64,000 nt of DNA from Aerococcus loyolae (GCF_002871915.2 NZ_CP126958.1:1674001-1738000); one strand, 5' to 3'. Positions 39,452 through 48,141 are shown, counted from the first letter of the stretch. Notes: generated from the letters alone by a model not told the origin. Numbers and translations: made by a program.

Positions 39452-40661
39452 TGTTATCGCCTCCTTGTCCAGATAATTGGTCGATCACCAAGCGCCGGTC
39501 CACGTAGCCGAGCAGACGTTTATCATCATCGACAACCGCAATCGGCATATTGGTTTCACTCATGAGATCATACATTTCATTAATTGGTGTATTTTGATTG
39601 ACCAAGGGGTTATCGGTACGGATAATTTCGTCCACATAAATATTTTTGCTTTGTTTGTTTTGACGAATTAGATCAGCCAGGTCCTTGTCAGTCACATAAC
39701 CATGGATCCTGCGGTCACCGTCTATGACATACAAGGTGGAGGTATGTTCATTTTGCATAATCTTCAAGGCTACCCGCGCACCTACCCGGTCCTTATTGAA
39801 GACATAGCCAGGTGCTTCCATAGCGTTTTCTGCGGTAAAGACCTTAGACCGGTCCACGCCGCCAACAAAGGTTTCCACATAGTCATTAGCAGGATTTTCC
39901 AGGATCTCTTCCCCGGTACCAATTTGTTCAATGTGGCCATTACGCATCAATACAATGCGGTCACCTAAGCGCAAAGCTTCATCCAAGTCATGGGTAATGA
40001 AGACAATGGTCTTATTGAGCTTACTTTGCAGTTCAATCAGTTCATCTTGCATGTTGGCCCGGATCAAGGGGTCCAAAGCTGAAAAGGCTTCATCCATTAA
40101 GAGAATATCAGTATCGCTAGCTAAAGCTCTAGCTAGCCCCACTCTTTGCTGCATCCCACCAGAGAGTTGGTCAGGCAATTGGTCTTGGTAGGCAGATAAG
40201 CCCATAGTTTCTAGAGCATCTTGGGCCCGTTTGCGTCGCTCATCGCCATCGACACCTTGGATTTCTAGACCAAATTCAGTATTTTCGAGAATGGTTTTAT
40301 GAGGGAAAAGCGCAAAACTTTGGAAAACCATGCTGACTTTCTTGCGGCGGATATTGCGCAATTCTTCGTCATTAGCTTGGGTGACACTTTCCCCATCAAT
40401 ACTGACTTGTCCATGAGTGGGTTCAATGAGACGATTGAGCATCCGAAGTAAGGTTGACTTTCCTGAACCAGAAAGCCCCATAATGACAAAGATCTCGCCA
40501 TCATTGACTTCAAAAGAGGCATCGTAAACCCCCACTGTGGCACCAGTTTGGTTAACAATCTCTTCTTTCGTTTCACCCTTTTCCACTAATTTTTTCGCTT
40601 TATCTATGGCTTGGGCTGAGCCAAAAATTTTAGTCAAATTTTCTACTTTTATTGACGCCAT
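39444..40661 (-). CDS. Glycine betaine/quaternary amine ABC transporter, ATPase with CBS domains
   Basis: The 405-residue OpuAA/ProV-type ATPase has Walker A GLSGSGKST, signature LSGGMQQRVGLAR, Walker B ILLMDEAFSALDP and the switch His in ITHDLDEAL. Two CBS domains follow (about 280-400), which in this family sense ionic strength. The N-terminal extension before the first Walker motif (FGSAQAIDKAKKLVEKGETK) is typical of ProV. It is first of the three-gene operon. Confidence 0.94.
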   Translation of the reverse strand: MASIKVENLTKIFGSAQAIDKAKKLVEKGETKEEIVNQTGATVGVYDASFEVNDGEIFVIMGLSGSGKSTLLRMLNRLIEPTHGQVSIDGESVTQANDEELRNIRRKKVSMVFQSFALFPHKTILENTEFGLEIQGVDGDERRKRAQDALETMGLSAYQDQLPDQLSGGMQQRVGLARALASDTDILLMDEAFSALDPLIRANMQDELIELQSKLNKTIVFITHDLDEALRLGDRIVLMRNGHIEQIGTGEEILENPANDYVETFVGGVDRSKVFTAENAMEAPGYVFNKDRVGARVALKIMQNEHTSTLYVIDGDRRIHGYVTDKDLADLIRQNKQSKNIYVDEIIRTDNPLVNQNTPINEMYDLMSETNMPIAVVDDDKRLLGYVDRRLVIDQLSGQGGDNNE

Positions 40662-40806
40662 AATTTCTCCTCTCTCGCAATTGATAGTAAAAACACAATA
40701 ATTAACCTAACAAAAGCCTGACCATATTTCAAAACTTATGGCTAGCCCACTCTCTCAGAGAGAGTTTTTCTCATTTTTCTCATTTTATTCTCATAAATAT
40801 AAAAAA
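40662..40806. other. Leader and promoter region of the betaine transporter operon
   Basis: A possible minus-strand promoter is TTGAAA-17-TAGGTT near 40700-40730. CTCTCTCTGAGAGAG, a 7-bp palindrome near 40753, could be a regulator site. Neither is strong. Confidence 0.35.
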
Positions 40807-40830
40807 CCGCTTAGCTATAAGCATAAGCGG
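40807..40830. terminator. Bidirectional terminator
   Basis: CCGCTTA/TAAGCGG stem with TTTTTT on the minus side and, after CGGC, seven T on the + side. Confidence 0.75.
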
Positions 40831-40937
40831 CGGCTTTTTTTCTAGTCTTTTTTAATTTTTAATACAATGTAAAGGCTTTTCTAAGAATTTTTATTTTTCT
40901 TAAAATTTCAAGCTAAAATATCCCTTTTTTCGTCCAG

Positions 40938-41540
40938 CTAACGCTGGCTGACCAGGACCCAGTAGCCCTTATCGCGGTCAATTTCAGTCACATTACAAAA
41001 GACCTCTTCCATTTTCTTTTTCGCGCTGGGGGCACCTTGCTTCTTTTGAATCACTACGACCAGGTCTCCGCCCGGCTCTAAGTGATCATAGGCACCCTCA
41101 ATAAAGCCATGGACCACTTTTTTCCCGGCCCGAATGGGTGGATTGGTGATAATGAGGTCATAATCCTGCTGACTAATCCCCTCATAAGCAGAGGAAAGAT
41201 AAAAATGTGCTGGTCCAACTTGATTCAAAGCTAGATTTTCTTTAGCTAGGGCAAGAGCTCTCTCATTGACATCAACCAAGTCCAAATCAGCATCGGGATA
41301 ATGGTCGCCTAAAACCACCCCTACTGGCCCATAGCCAGAACCCAAGTCCAGGATCTTATGGTAAGTCTTATTTTTCTTTAAAAGGGCCTCCAGCATGACC
41401 CGCGTCCCATAGTCTAAGCGTCCCCGCGAAAAGACCCCGCTATCCGTTATGAATTCATAAGTCCGCCCATTAACCACTGTTTGCCAGGTCTTCTTATCAT
41501 GGGCCAATTGACTATTATCTTCAAAATATTGATGACTCAT
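40938..41540 (-). CDS. Class I SAM-dependent methyltransferase, RsmC-like
   Basis: The 200-residue enzyme has the SAM loop ILDLGSGYGPVGV and the catalytic NPPI motif (DLIITNPPIRAG) of base N-methyltransferases such as RsmC, which acts on G in 16S rRNA. It corresponds to the short single-domain forms of Firmicutes. ATG 41540 is chosen. Its ribosome binding site is AAGGATGTGA, the same sequence as the end of the hairpin repeats next to it, so repeat insertion may have shaped its translation signal. Confidence 0.85.
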   Translation of the reverse strand: MSHQYFEDNSQLAHDKKTWQTVVNGRTYEFITDSGVFSRGRLDYGTRVMLEALLKKNKTYHKILDLGSGYGPVGVVLGDHYPDADLDLVDVNERALALAKENLALNQVGPAHFYLSSAYEGISQQDYDLIITNPPIRAGKKVVHGFIEGAYDHLEPGGDLVVVIQKKQGAPSAKKKMEEVFCNVTEIDRDKGYWVLVSQR

Positions 41541-41557
41541 CACTTCACATCCTTATA

Positions 41558-41791
41558 GTTGAGCTTGGAAGGGGTAGGGGATGTCCTTTCAGAAAAGTTG
41601 AACGATCAGCAAGTTGAGTTCGGACGCCAGCCTTGAAGTTGCTTCAGAAAATGCCAACGCACAGCTTCCCTGTGCTTATGGTATTTTCCTCCAGCAATTC
41701 AAGTCTCTAACGGCTCCCTCACATCCTTATAGCTGATCTTTTCAGCTTTTCTTCCAAGGAATCGCCCTCCCTAATCCTTCCTCGCATCCTT
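41558..41791 (+). repeat. Hairpin repeat B with repeat A inserted in its loop
   Basis: B left half (41558-41613) ends at GATCAGCAAG. Repeat A (41614-41730) runs from TTGAGTTCGGAC to CACATCCTTAT. B right half resumes with AGCTGATC (41731-41791). The uninterrupted B at 46752-46867 has CAGCAAGCTGATC at this point. A itself is intact: CTTGAA/TTCAAG, AGAAAAT/ATTTTC and CACAG-CTTCC-CTGTG. No gene lies in 41541-41914. Confidence 0.82.
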
Positions 41792-41840
41792 TATTCCTAT
41801 TCTACTGGTAGTTGTCCCCGTCCACAAGAAAAAAATACAA

Positions 41841-41873
41841 AAACAGCGACGGCAAGTTTTTCCATCGCTGTTT
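41841..41873 (-). terminator. Terminator after the permease-kinase operon
   Basis: AAACAGCGA/TCGCTGTTT stem followed by TTGTATTTTTTT on the minus strand. Confidence 0.8.
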
Positions 41874-41914
41874 CCTTTATTTTGCTATCAGGAACAAGGT
41901 CCTGGTATAAGCAC

Positions 41915-42907
41915 TTATTTTTTCACTTCTTTTAAGACTTCACTTGGTGCTTCAGGAAGATTTTTCTTCTCAGCTTGTTTTTTCGCCCATGAAGTGACTA
42001 ATGGGGTGAGGATAGCCGTCACGATGACTGAGGTTGCCACAATGGCGGTCGCCGATTCAGCAACCGGTTGGAACTGTTCAGAGATTCCCGCAATCACGGC
42101 TGGAACGGCTACCGCTGCCCCCGCGGTGGATGATTGCGCCCAACCAGCTACGCCGTCTGACCCTAACCACTTAATATCTAAGAAGGAGAGCAAGCCACCG
42201 GTAATTAATACTACAGCCACACCAACAATTACGCCACTAAGCCCGGCTTGGAAGATGGTCTTAAAGTTCAGCGTATAACCTAAGGCAAAGATAAAGAAAG
42301 GAATCAAAATTCCTACCCCAGGAGCATACTTATCCCGCACATCGGAGTCCAAGGTCCCCCCAATTAAGCCTAAAGCAAAGGGTAAGAGGGTAGAGACGAT
42401 GGAACCGAAGGGGAAACTCGCCCCGGTCAAACCTAAGATCAACATGGTAAAGAAAGGCCCCGATTGAATGGCAATCATGGGAAAGGCAGCGAGATCATAT
42501 TCGCGCCCTTCAGGAATAATGGACACATAAAGGCCCCCATTGGTTTGACTAAAGGCAGTCACCACAGCCAGGGTAGACACCCCAGTGAGCAAGCCACTTT
42601 GAATCCCTTCAGCAGGTAAAACTGCTCCTAGAATTAACCCTAGTGCCAAAGCAATTAAGAGCCGACCTCCTGATAAGAGCAAGCCCTTCTTGGCAATGTA
42701 GCCCCCAGAAGCATTAAGGTTTACTGAGGCTCCTACACAGAAGAAGAAACAGAATAAAACAGCTGACGACCCCGTTAAGTAAGCTCCCGTCACTCCACCA
42801 AAATATTCATGGGCAGTAGGCCAAAGAGTATTCAGTAAGGTCCCGGCTAAGAGCGGAACGATAATATTCCCGCCCGGGATTTTCGCAATGGTTTTTTCAA
42901 TTTTCAT
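41915..42907 (-). CDS. kdgT: 2-keto-3-deoxygluconate permease (KdgT family)
   Basis: A 330-residue protein with about ten hydrophobic segments. It begins MKIEKTIAKIPGGNIIVPLL, and PGGNIIVPLLAG..NTLWP, GLLTGVSTLAVV and SDGVAGWAQSSTAGAAVAVP are typical of the KdgT permease family that imports 2-keto-3-deoxygluconate, a pectin/uronate breakdown product. The kinase gene lies 15 nt upstream. The aldolase for the next step is not in the window. Confidence 0.86.
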   Translation of the reverse strand: MKIEKTIAKIPGGNIIVPLLAGTLLNTLWPTAHEYFGGVTGAYLTGSSAVLFCFFFCVGASVNLNASGGYIAKKGLLLSGGRLLIALALGLILGAVLPAEGIQSGLLTGVSTLAVVTAFSQTNGGLYVSIIPEGREYDLAAFPMIAIQSGPFFTMLILGLTGASFPFGSIVSTLLPFALGLIGGTLDSDVRDKYAPGVGILIPFFIFALGYTLNFKTIFQAGLSGVIVGVAVVLITGGLLSFLDIKWLGSDGVAGWAQSSTAGAAVAVPAVIAGISEQFQPVAESATAIVATSVIVTAILTPLVTSWAKKQAEKKNLPEAPSEVLKEVKK

Positions 42908-42922
42908 CTTAGACTAACCCCC

Positions 42923-43870
42923 TTAAGCCCGCTTGGTATTGGCCATAAATTCTTTTAATTCTTCTTGGTTAGGTAAACCGTCATTATCTCCTTCAAAGGT
43001 CACTTGACGGGCCCCAATGGCGTTACCACGTAAGATGCTATCTTCTAAGGAAAGGCCTTCCTTCAAGCCAGAAATGACGCCGACAGCAAAGCCATCCCCT
43101 GCTCCGACCGTGTCAATTGGGGTCACTTGATAGCCTGCCACTTGGCCGCTTTGGCCCTCGCTGGTTGCATAGTAGGCTCCGGAAGCGCCGGTTTTAACAA
43201 TAACAATTTTTACCCCCCGGTCGAGATAGAATTGGGCAATGTCTTCTGCCTTATCAAGGCCAGTTAAGAGCTTGCCTTCTTCTAAACCAGGCAGGAAGAT
43301 ATCTACTGATTTAGCCGTTTCGTTGACGAATTCCACCATGCGGTCATGGTCCCATAATTGAGGACGTAAGTTAGGGTCGAAGGAAATCACCTTGCCAGCC
43401 TTATGCATGTATTCAACCGCTTTTTTGGAAAAATTATAGCAATCTTCTGATAAAGCGGCGAAGATTGAGGTCACATGCATATAATCTGCTGAAGCAAAGT
43501 AGTCTTCGTCAAAGTCCTCCACACTCATGGTTGAAGCGGCAGAGCCCTTACGGAAGTATTCAATGGCGGGGTCATCTTCCTCATTCTTTTCCTTAATGTA
43601 CCAGCCGGTAAAACGTTCATCCGTCGTTTGAACACCAGTGGTATCGATTCCTTCCTTAGCCATAGCCTTGGTAATAAAGCGGCCCAGCATGTCTTCACCT
43701 AACTTGGTCACCAAACCCGTTTGATGGCCTAAGCGGCATAAGCCTGCGGCCACGTTGGTTTCCGCTCCCGCCAAGGCTCGAGACCAGTCGTTGACATCTT
43801 CCAAAGCGCCCGGTTCATTGGCATAAAACATGTATAAAGGTTCACCAAAAGTTACAAAATCTAAATGCAT
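42923..43870 (-). CDS. kdgK: PfkB-family sugar kinase, probably 2-dehydro-3-deoxygluconokinase
   Basis: The 315-residue kinase starts MHLDFVTFGEPLYMFYANEP and has AGAETNVAAGLCRLG and DTVGAGDGFAVGV, the two PfkB signatures including the catalytic Asp. Pairing with a KdgT permease points to ketodeoxygluconate as substrate. AGAGGAGG lies before ATG 43870; 11 upstream codons belong to the leader. Control by a LacI-type repressor and by CcpA is suggested by sites in its promoter. Confidence 0.85.
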   Translation of the reverse strand: MHLDFVTFGEPLYMFYANEPGALEDVNDWSRALAGAETNVAAGLCRLGHQTGLVTKLGEDMLGRFITKAMAKEGIDTTGVQTTDERFTGWYIKEKNEEDDPAIEYFRKGSAASTMSVEDFDEDYFASADYMHVTSIFAALSEDCYNFSKKAVEYMHKAGKVISFDPNLRPQLWDHDRMVEFVNETAKSVDIFLPGLEEGKLLTGLDKAEDIAQFYLDRGVKIVIVKTGASGAYYATSEGQSGQVAGYQVTPIDTVGAGDGFAVGVISGLKEGLSLEDSILRGNAIGARQVTFEGDNDGLPNQEELKEFMANTKRA

Positions 43871-43915
43871 CGATATGTCCTCCTCTAAATTTGTTCGCAA
43901 CACGGTTCTATCGGC

Positions 43916-44006
43916 TTAACCTATTATTTGATTAGGTTAACCGGTTTCCTAAATTAAGAATAAAGTGAACAACAAGAAAAGTCAAGGAAAAATGTAAGCG
44001 CTTCGA
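43916..44006 (-). promoter_or_regulatory. kdgK-kdgT promoter with LacI-type operators and a cre-like site
   Basis: Minus strand -35 TTGACT (43980-43985), 17 bp, -10 TATTCT (43957-43962). Just downstream are AACCGGTT (43939-43946) and an inverted repeat TTAACCTA/TAGGTTAA (43916-43940), likely operators for the LacI-family protein at 45490-46470. Upstream, TGTAAGCGCTTCGA (43993-44006) matches the CcpA cre consensus with one mismatch. The IS30 element inserted 15 bp beyond the cre-like site. Confidence 0.7.
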
Positions 44007-44129
44007 TATTTTTATAAAAAGGTAAATTGCAATATCAAGTGCATATTTATTTTAAAAAATCCCAGTGTCATGCCAAATAACTAAAAAGCTGATAAAGTCA
44101 ATAATTCTTGGCCCGTTTTTCTCTAGCTT

Positions 44130-44236
44130 AAAGTGCTTGATTATCATTTAGAGATTCAGGGTGGGGCTGTCAAGGTGGAGAGCGAAGCGGACCTTGACTG
44201 GCCCACACTGAATCTCTATGCTTTGTTAAGCACTTT
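44130..44236. repeat. Long imperfect palindrome inside the IS, just after the transposase stop
   Basis: Arms AAAGTGCTT/AAGCACTTT, AGAGATTCAG/CTGAATCTCT and GGGCTGTCAAGGT/ACCTTGACTGGCCC form a 107-nt hairpin. Its base overlaps the transposase stop codon. Most IS30 elements have little sequence there. Confidence 0.8.
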
Positions 44237-45305
44237 AGCCTGCTTCTTTAAGCGTTTCCTGAAGTTTCGCAACTTCTAGGTTATAACAGTCGTTAGGGGT
44301 TTGATAATCTAAGACCTTTCTAAAGCGATTATTTATTGTATTCGTATAGTGTGCGAGTTCCTGGTATGTCAGCTTTTTAAAGCTTGTCCCTTTGGGCAAG
44401 AATTCTCTTAACATGCGATTATGTCTCTCATTACTGCCTTTTTCCCAAGCTGAATAGGCATGGGCGAAAAAGACTTCCAAATCCTTCAGAGCATACTCAA
44501 GCTGAGATAGTTTAGAAAATTCACTGCCGTTATCGGTCGTTAAGGTTTTAAAACACGCTTGACCCTCTTTAAGAATCACCTTTTTAACCGATTTTACAAT
44601 GGAATCTGCATCCCACTTCCAAGTCTTCTTGGTGAGGAATTTTCGCGTTTTCCGTTCAACTAGAGTAATAAGACATGGCTCTCCTTTAGTCTTCTTTCCT
44701 ATCACGAGGTCAAGCTCCCAGTGACCAAATTCTTCTCTTGAAAGGACGTCTGGGCATCGCTGATCAATGCTTTTTCCAAATACCTTTTTATTCGTCCCAC
44801 GCGGTTCACTAGGTTGTTTTCTTGGACGAATCCTTGTTTTCATAGGAAGATCAATATTCCTCACATTTAATAAACCAAGATTGATATATTTATACATGGT
44901 TTTGGTGCAAGGAACTCTTTCTAAAGGGTGTTTTCTGCGGTAATCATGAATAAACGTATCAACACTGAAAATACGGTCTTCTTTAGGTGTCAGTAAGGCT
45001 TCCTCAAAGGCTTTAATGAAGTTAGATTTTCCATACAAAGCGCCTCTGGCTTTAGAATTTGACCGATTATCTTTATAAACACGCGAGCCAGTTTCTGCAA
45101 GATAGACATCAACGTAGGTATGATCATAGTTCATTTGACGTGTTTTTCCACGTTTTAGTTCACGAGATATGGTGCATTGATTGACGCCAACGGCGTCAGC
45201 AATCTCTTTCTGTTTATGTCCTTCTTGGTGCATTGCTTGGATAATTCCGCGTTTTTCTGCAGAAAGGTGTGTATATGATCTAGGTTTCGTGTTAGAATGT
45301 TTCAT
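44235..45305 (-). CDS. IS30-family transposase
   Basis: The 356-residue protein has an N-terminal HTH (YTHLSAEKRGIIQAMHQEG, QKEIADAVGVNQCTISRELK) and a DDE catalytic domain: Asp in HWELDLVIG, Asp in LTTDNGSEF and Glu in KGSNERHNRMLREFLP. The reading frame is complete with AAAGGAGC before the ATG, so the element may be active. Confidence 0.95.
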   Translation of the reverse strand: MKHSNTKPRSYTHLSAEKRGIIQAMHQEGHKQKEIADAVGVNQCTISRELKRGKTRQMNYDHTYVDVYLAETGSRVYKDNRSNSKARGALYGKSNFIKAFEEALLTPKEDRIFSVDTFIHDYRRKHPLERVPCTKTMYKYINLGLLNVRNIDLPMKTRIRPRKQPSEPRGTNKKVFGKSIDQRCPDVLSREEFGHWELDLVIGKKTKGEPCLITLVERKTRKFLTKKTWKWDADSIVKSVKKVILKEGQACFKTLTTDNGSEFSKLSQLEYALKDLEVFFAHAYSAWEKGSNERHNRMLREFLPKGTSFKKLTYQELAHYTNTINNRFRKVLDYQTPNDCYNLEVAKLQETLKEAG

Positions 45306-45422
45306 AGCCAGTGAGTGCTCCTTTACTTGGGTTTAGACGCTTTTAAGTATAGAGCATCACTGGTTTTTTGTCGTCCTTTTCTCTATGCACTTCATTTTAC
45401 AATTTACCATTTTTATAAAAAA

Positions 45423-45443
45423 AAGTGCCTCCTGGAGACACTT
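45423..45443 (-). terminator. Terminator of the LacI-family regulator gene
   Basis: AAGTGTCTCC-A-GGAGGCACTT then TTTTTTTTATAAAAA on the minus strand. The last 13 bases are the target duplication of the IS. Confidence 0.8.
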
Positions 45444-45489
45444 CTTTCTTAATTATGTCGATAAAAACGATAAATCCATTGGTCCCTTA

Positions 45490-46470
45490 TTAAAGTGAGG
45501 ACCGTAAAGAGATATGAGAAGGAATAGCTTGGTAACCTGGCTCTAATTCTTGTTCTGCCTGGATAGCTTGCAGTAAGTTTGTGGCTAAGGCTGCTCCTAT
45601 TTTCTCAGTGGGTTGTTCAATACTGGTAATGCCAGGGCCAATCATATCGGTCATGTGCCAATCATCAAAGCCCGTCACCCCCACCTCTTGGGGGACTTGG
45701 AATTGGCCCTGCTTCAAAATACGCAAAACTTCGATCATAACCCGACCATTATTACAAAAAAAGAGGGTCTTCCGCTGGCCAGCCAGGTCTAAGATGGCTT
45801 CCTGCCAGTGAGCCTGACCAACTTCAATTAATTGGACAGGGTCCGGGTCACAAGCAGCCACAACGGCTTGATAGCGGTCCTGACGGGTAGAAACCGGGGC
45901 CAAAACTTCACTCACCACCACAAAGGCTTGGTAGTCAGCGAGGTTAATCTGGGCAAACAGCTGAGTGATCACTGCTTCATTATCGGTGCCAATGGTTAAC
46001 CACTTGCTGGGATAGGTTTTACGGTCAGCCAGGATGAGAGGAAGCTGCAACTCCTCAATAAACTGGTAATTTTGACTGGTGATGGCTGCTGGTTGGAGGA
46101 TAATTCCATCCACATTCTGATCAATTAAGCGCTCCAAGTACTGGCGTTCCAAGTTAACCTCCCCCAAGGAGTCCAAAATAATCATCTGCCACTTGGCCTG
46201 GTTAAAGACCTGGCTCATCCCCTTGAGCAGTAAGGAGGCGTACATATTAGAAATATCAGCAATCACCACACCAATGAGATAGGAGCGCTTGGACTTTAGA
46301 GCTTGGGCTTGACGGCTGGGCCGGTAGCCTAAGTCTTCAATGACGCTTTTAATTCGCTTTTTGGTAGCAGGCGACATTTTATGATATTTCTTATTCAGAT
46401 AGCGCGACACCGTGGTTTTAGACACTCCGGCTTGGTCGGCTACTTCTTGGATGGTTACACGTTTATTCAT
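45490..46470 (-). CDS. LacI-family transcriptional regulator
   Basis: The 326-residue protein has the LacI HTH (MNKRVTIQEVADQAGVSKTT then VSRYLNKKYHKMSP) and a periplasmic-binding-protein-like sensor domain. It is next to the ketodeoxygluconate genes, so it is probably their repressor, like KdgR of Bacillus. ATG 46470 lies 6 nt after AAAGGGA; an earlier ATG overlaps that site. The IS30 copy separates it from the operon. Confidence 0.9.
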   Translation of the reverse strand: MNKRVTIQEVADQAGVSKTTVSRYLNKKYHKMSPATKKRIKSVIEDLGYRPSRQAQALKSKRSYLIGVVIADISNMYASLLLKGMSQVFNQAKWQMIILDSLGEVNLERQYLERLIDQNVDGIILQPAAITSQNYQFIEELQLPLILADRKTYPSKWLTIGTDNEAVITQLFAQINLADYQAFVVVSEVLAPVSTRQDRYQAVVAACDPDPVQLIEVGQAHWQEAILDLAGQRKTLFFCNNGRVMIEVLRILKQGQFQVPQEVGVTGFDDWHMTDMIGPGITSIEQPTEKIGAALATNLLQAIQAEQELEPGYQAIPSHISLRSSL

Positions 46471-46751
46471 CAACATTCCCTTTCCCATTTAGTCTTATCT
46501 ATTATAGCAGACCTAAAGGGGATTTTTTGGCACAAAATATGCCTTCTTCTGCTGCTTCAACAAGTCTATTCTCAGCACTAAGTAATTGCCACTTCATTAC
46601 CGCTTAATTTCAAATGAGCTGGGCTGTTGGCAGTTTTATCAGACAATAAAAAAAGAGGTTAAGACAAAAATCTTAACCTCTTTTCATTATGAATGTCATT
46701 TAAAAAGTGTTCCAGTGGTCTTACTCTTTGACGCACTGGTCACACTCTCTA
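46471..46751. other. Gap with a bidirectional terminator and a repeat C remnant
   Basis: Holds the terminator at 46652-46683, then TTCCAGTGGTCTTACTCTTT followed by GACGCACTGGTCACACTCT (to 46747), a piece of the end of repeat C that occurs again at 46949-46986. No gene seen. Confidence 0.6.
46652..46683. terminator. Bidirectional terminator
   Basis: AAAGAGGTTAAGA/TCTTAACCTCTTT perfect 13-bp stem, T-rich on both sides (TTTTTTTATTG on the minus strand). Confidence 0.85.
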
Positions 46752-46867
46752 GTTGAGTTCGGAAGGGTGAGGGGATGTCCTTTCAGAAAAGTTGAACGAC
46801 CAGCAAGCTGATCTTATCATCTTTTCTTCCAAGGAATCTCCCTCCCTGATCCTTCCTCACATCCTTC
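46752..46867 (+). repeat. Hairpin repeat B, uninterrupted copy
   Basis: Runs from AGTTGAGTTCGGAAGGG to CCTCACATCCTT. Arms CCTTTCAGAAAAG/CTTTTCTTCCAAGG pair, with CAGCAAGCTGATC at the tip. It is the reference for the nested copies at 41558 and 58124. Confidence 0.78.
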
Positions 46868-46986
46868 TCAAACCTGTTCCAAGCGCAGAGCAAGCGTCCA
46901 CTTCAGAAAACGGCGACAATTCTCGTTGAGAATTTTACGCCTTTTTCTTCCAGTGGTCTTACTCTTTGACGCGCTTGTCACGCTCT
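46868..46986 (-). repeat. Hairpin repeat C, just after rplL
   Basis: Read on the minus strand it starts AGAGCGTGAC 8 nt after the rplL stop and ends GGAACAGGTTT, like the copies at 33909 and 35059. AATTCTC/GAGAATT is the tip stem. It may act as a transcript end for rplJL. Confidence 0.78.
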
Positions 46987-46993
46987 ACTTAGA

Positions 46994-47365
46994 TTATTTA
47001 AGTTCAGCTTTACCGCCGGCTTCTTCGATAGCAGCTTTAAGAGCTTCGGCTTCTTCTTTAGGAAGACCTTCTTTAACAACTGCTGGAGCGCCGTCAACTA
47101 AGTCTTTAGCTTCTTTCAAGCCTAAGCCAGTTGCTTCACGAACAGCTTTGATCACTTTGATCTTAGCTGCGCCTGCTTCGGTTAATTCAACGTCGAAGTC
47201 AGTTTTTTCTTCAGCTGCTGCTTCGCCAGCACCTGCACCTGCAACTGCTACAGGAGCTGCAGCAGAAACGCCGAATTCTTCTTCAATTGCTGATACTAAG
47301 TCAGCTAATTCTAAGATTGTTGCTTCTTTTAAGTCAGCAATAATTTGTTCAATATTTAAAGCCAT
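46994..47365 (-). CDS. rplL: 50S ribosomal protein L7/L12
   Basis: The 123-residue protein has the N-terminal dimerisation helix ([20 protein letters not shown]), the Ala/Gly hinge ([20 protein letters not shown]) and the C-terminal factor-binding domain ([20 protein letters not shown]). It forms the stalk that recruits translation factors. It follows rplJ by 68 nt and shares its promoter and leader. TGGAGGA precedes the ATG. Confidence 0.98.
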   Translation of the reverse strand: MALNIEQIIADLKEATILELADLVSAIEEEFGVSAAAPVAVAGAGAGEAAAEEKTDFDVELTEAGAAKIKVIKAVREATGLGLKEAKDLVDGAPAVVKEGLPKEEAEALKAAIEEAGGKAELK

Positions 47366-47433
47366 CTTTAAATTCCTCCATTTATTTAAGTATTTTGTTT
47401 AGGATTTTACATCATTAAGCTAAAAGCCACTGA

Positions 47434-47952
47434 TTATTCAGCTGCTTCAGCTGGAGCATCTTCTTCCAACTTGTCTTGTACTGCTTTAACAGCGTAAGCC
47501 ACATTGCGGACTGGTGCTTGCAATACAGAAAGTAACATGGATAGTAAACCGTCGCGACTTGGTAAGGAAGCAATCTTGTGGATTTCTTCTTTAGTCATGA
47601 TCTTACCGTCGATAACCCCACCTTTAAGTGATAGGGCTTCAGCATCTTTAGCAAAGTTAGCTAAGATACGGGCTGGTGCAACAGCGTCTTCGGCAGAAAA
47701 AGCCACAGCAGTAGGTCCTTGGAAGACTTCTTCATGGTATTCAATACCAGCTTGGTCTAAAGCACGACGCATCATGGTATTCTTAATTACTTTGAAGAAA
47801 ACATCTTCGTCACGTAATTGTTTACGCAACTCAGTAACCTCAGAAACTGTAAGACCTAAATAGTCAACTACCACGAAGGAAATTGAATTATTAATACGTT
47901 CAACAATTGCATCAACTTCTTGTTGTTTTTTAGCAATAGCTTGTTCACTCAC
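47434..47952 (-). CDS. rplJ: 50S ribosomal protein L10
   Basis: The 172-residue protein starts with GTG ([20 protein letters not shown]) after GGAGGTGAAAC. The N-terminal rRNA-binding domain contains [20 protein letters not shown] and the C-terminal helix binds L7/L12 dimers. A typical Firmicutes L10 leader lies upstream, by which L10-L12 would limit its own synthesis. Confidence 0.97.
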   Translation of the reverse strand: MSEQAIAKKQQEVDAIVERINNSISFVVVDYLGLTVSEVTELRKQLRDEDVFFKVIKNTMMRRALDQAGIEYHEEVFQGPTAVAFSAEDAVAPARILANFAKDAEALSLKGGVIDGKIMTKEEIHKIASLPSRDGLLSMLLSVLQAPVRNVAYAVKAVQDKLEEDAPAEAAE

Positions 47953-47999
47953 TCAGTTTCACCTCCGATAAAATAAGATAGAGTTTTTTATAAGCAATA

Positions 48000-48112
48000 A
48001 AAAACTCCATGTCCCCAAAAGACACAGAGATTGCCAGACACTATAAGTCTTATAGTGTTATTATCTCCCTCGGTTAGAAATTAAGGCTTCAAGCCACTAA
48101 CTGTCTTCGGTT
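48000..48112 (-). promoter_or_regulatory. L10 leader (autoregulatory RNA) with terminator
   Basis: On the minus strand AAGACAGTTAGTGGCTTGAA..CTTAATTTCTAACCGAGG is the conserved L10-binding fold, followed by an ACACTATAAG/CTTATAGTGT hairpin and the terminator CTCTGTGTC..GACATGGAG-TTTTTT (48005-48029). Binding of L10(L12)4 is expected to favour termination. Confidence 0.88.
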
Positions 48113-48141
48113 CGCTTTGATTGAAATAATCAACATTAAAT

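Larger units (their letters stand above)
44021..45408 (-). mobile_element. IS30-family insertion sequence, complete, 1388 bp
   Basis: Terminal inverted repeats of 23 bp: GGTAAATTGCAATATCAAG at the left and GGTAAATTGTAAAATGAAG (minus strand) at the right, both continuing into TGCA. Both ends are flanked by the 13-bp direct repeat ATTTTTATAAAAA (44008-44020 and 45409-45421), a target duplication. The transposase is intact. The insertion sits in the T-tract of the LacI gene's terminator. Confidence 0.93.
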
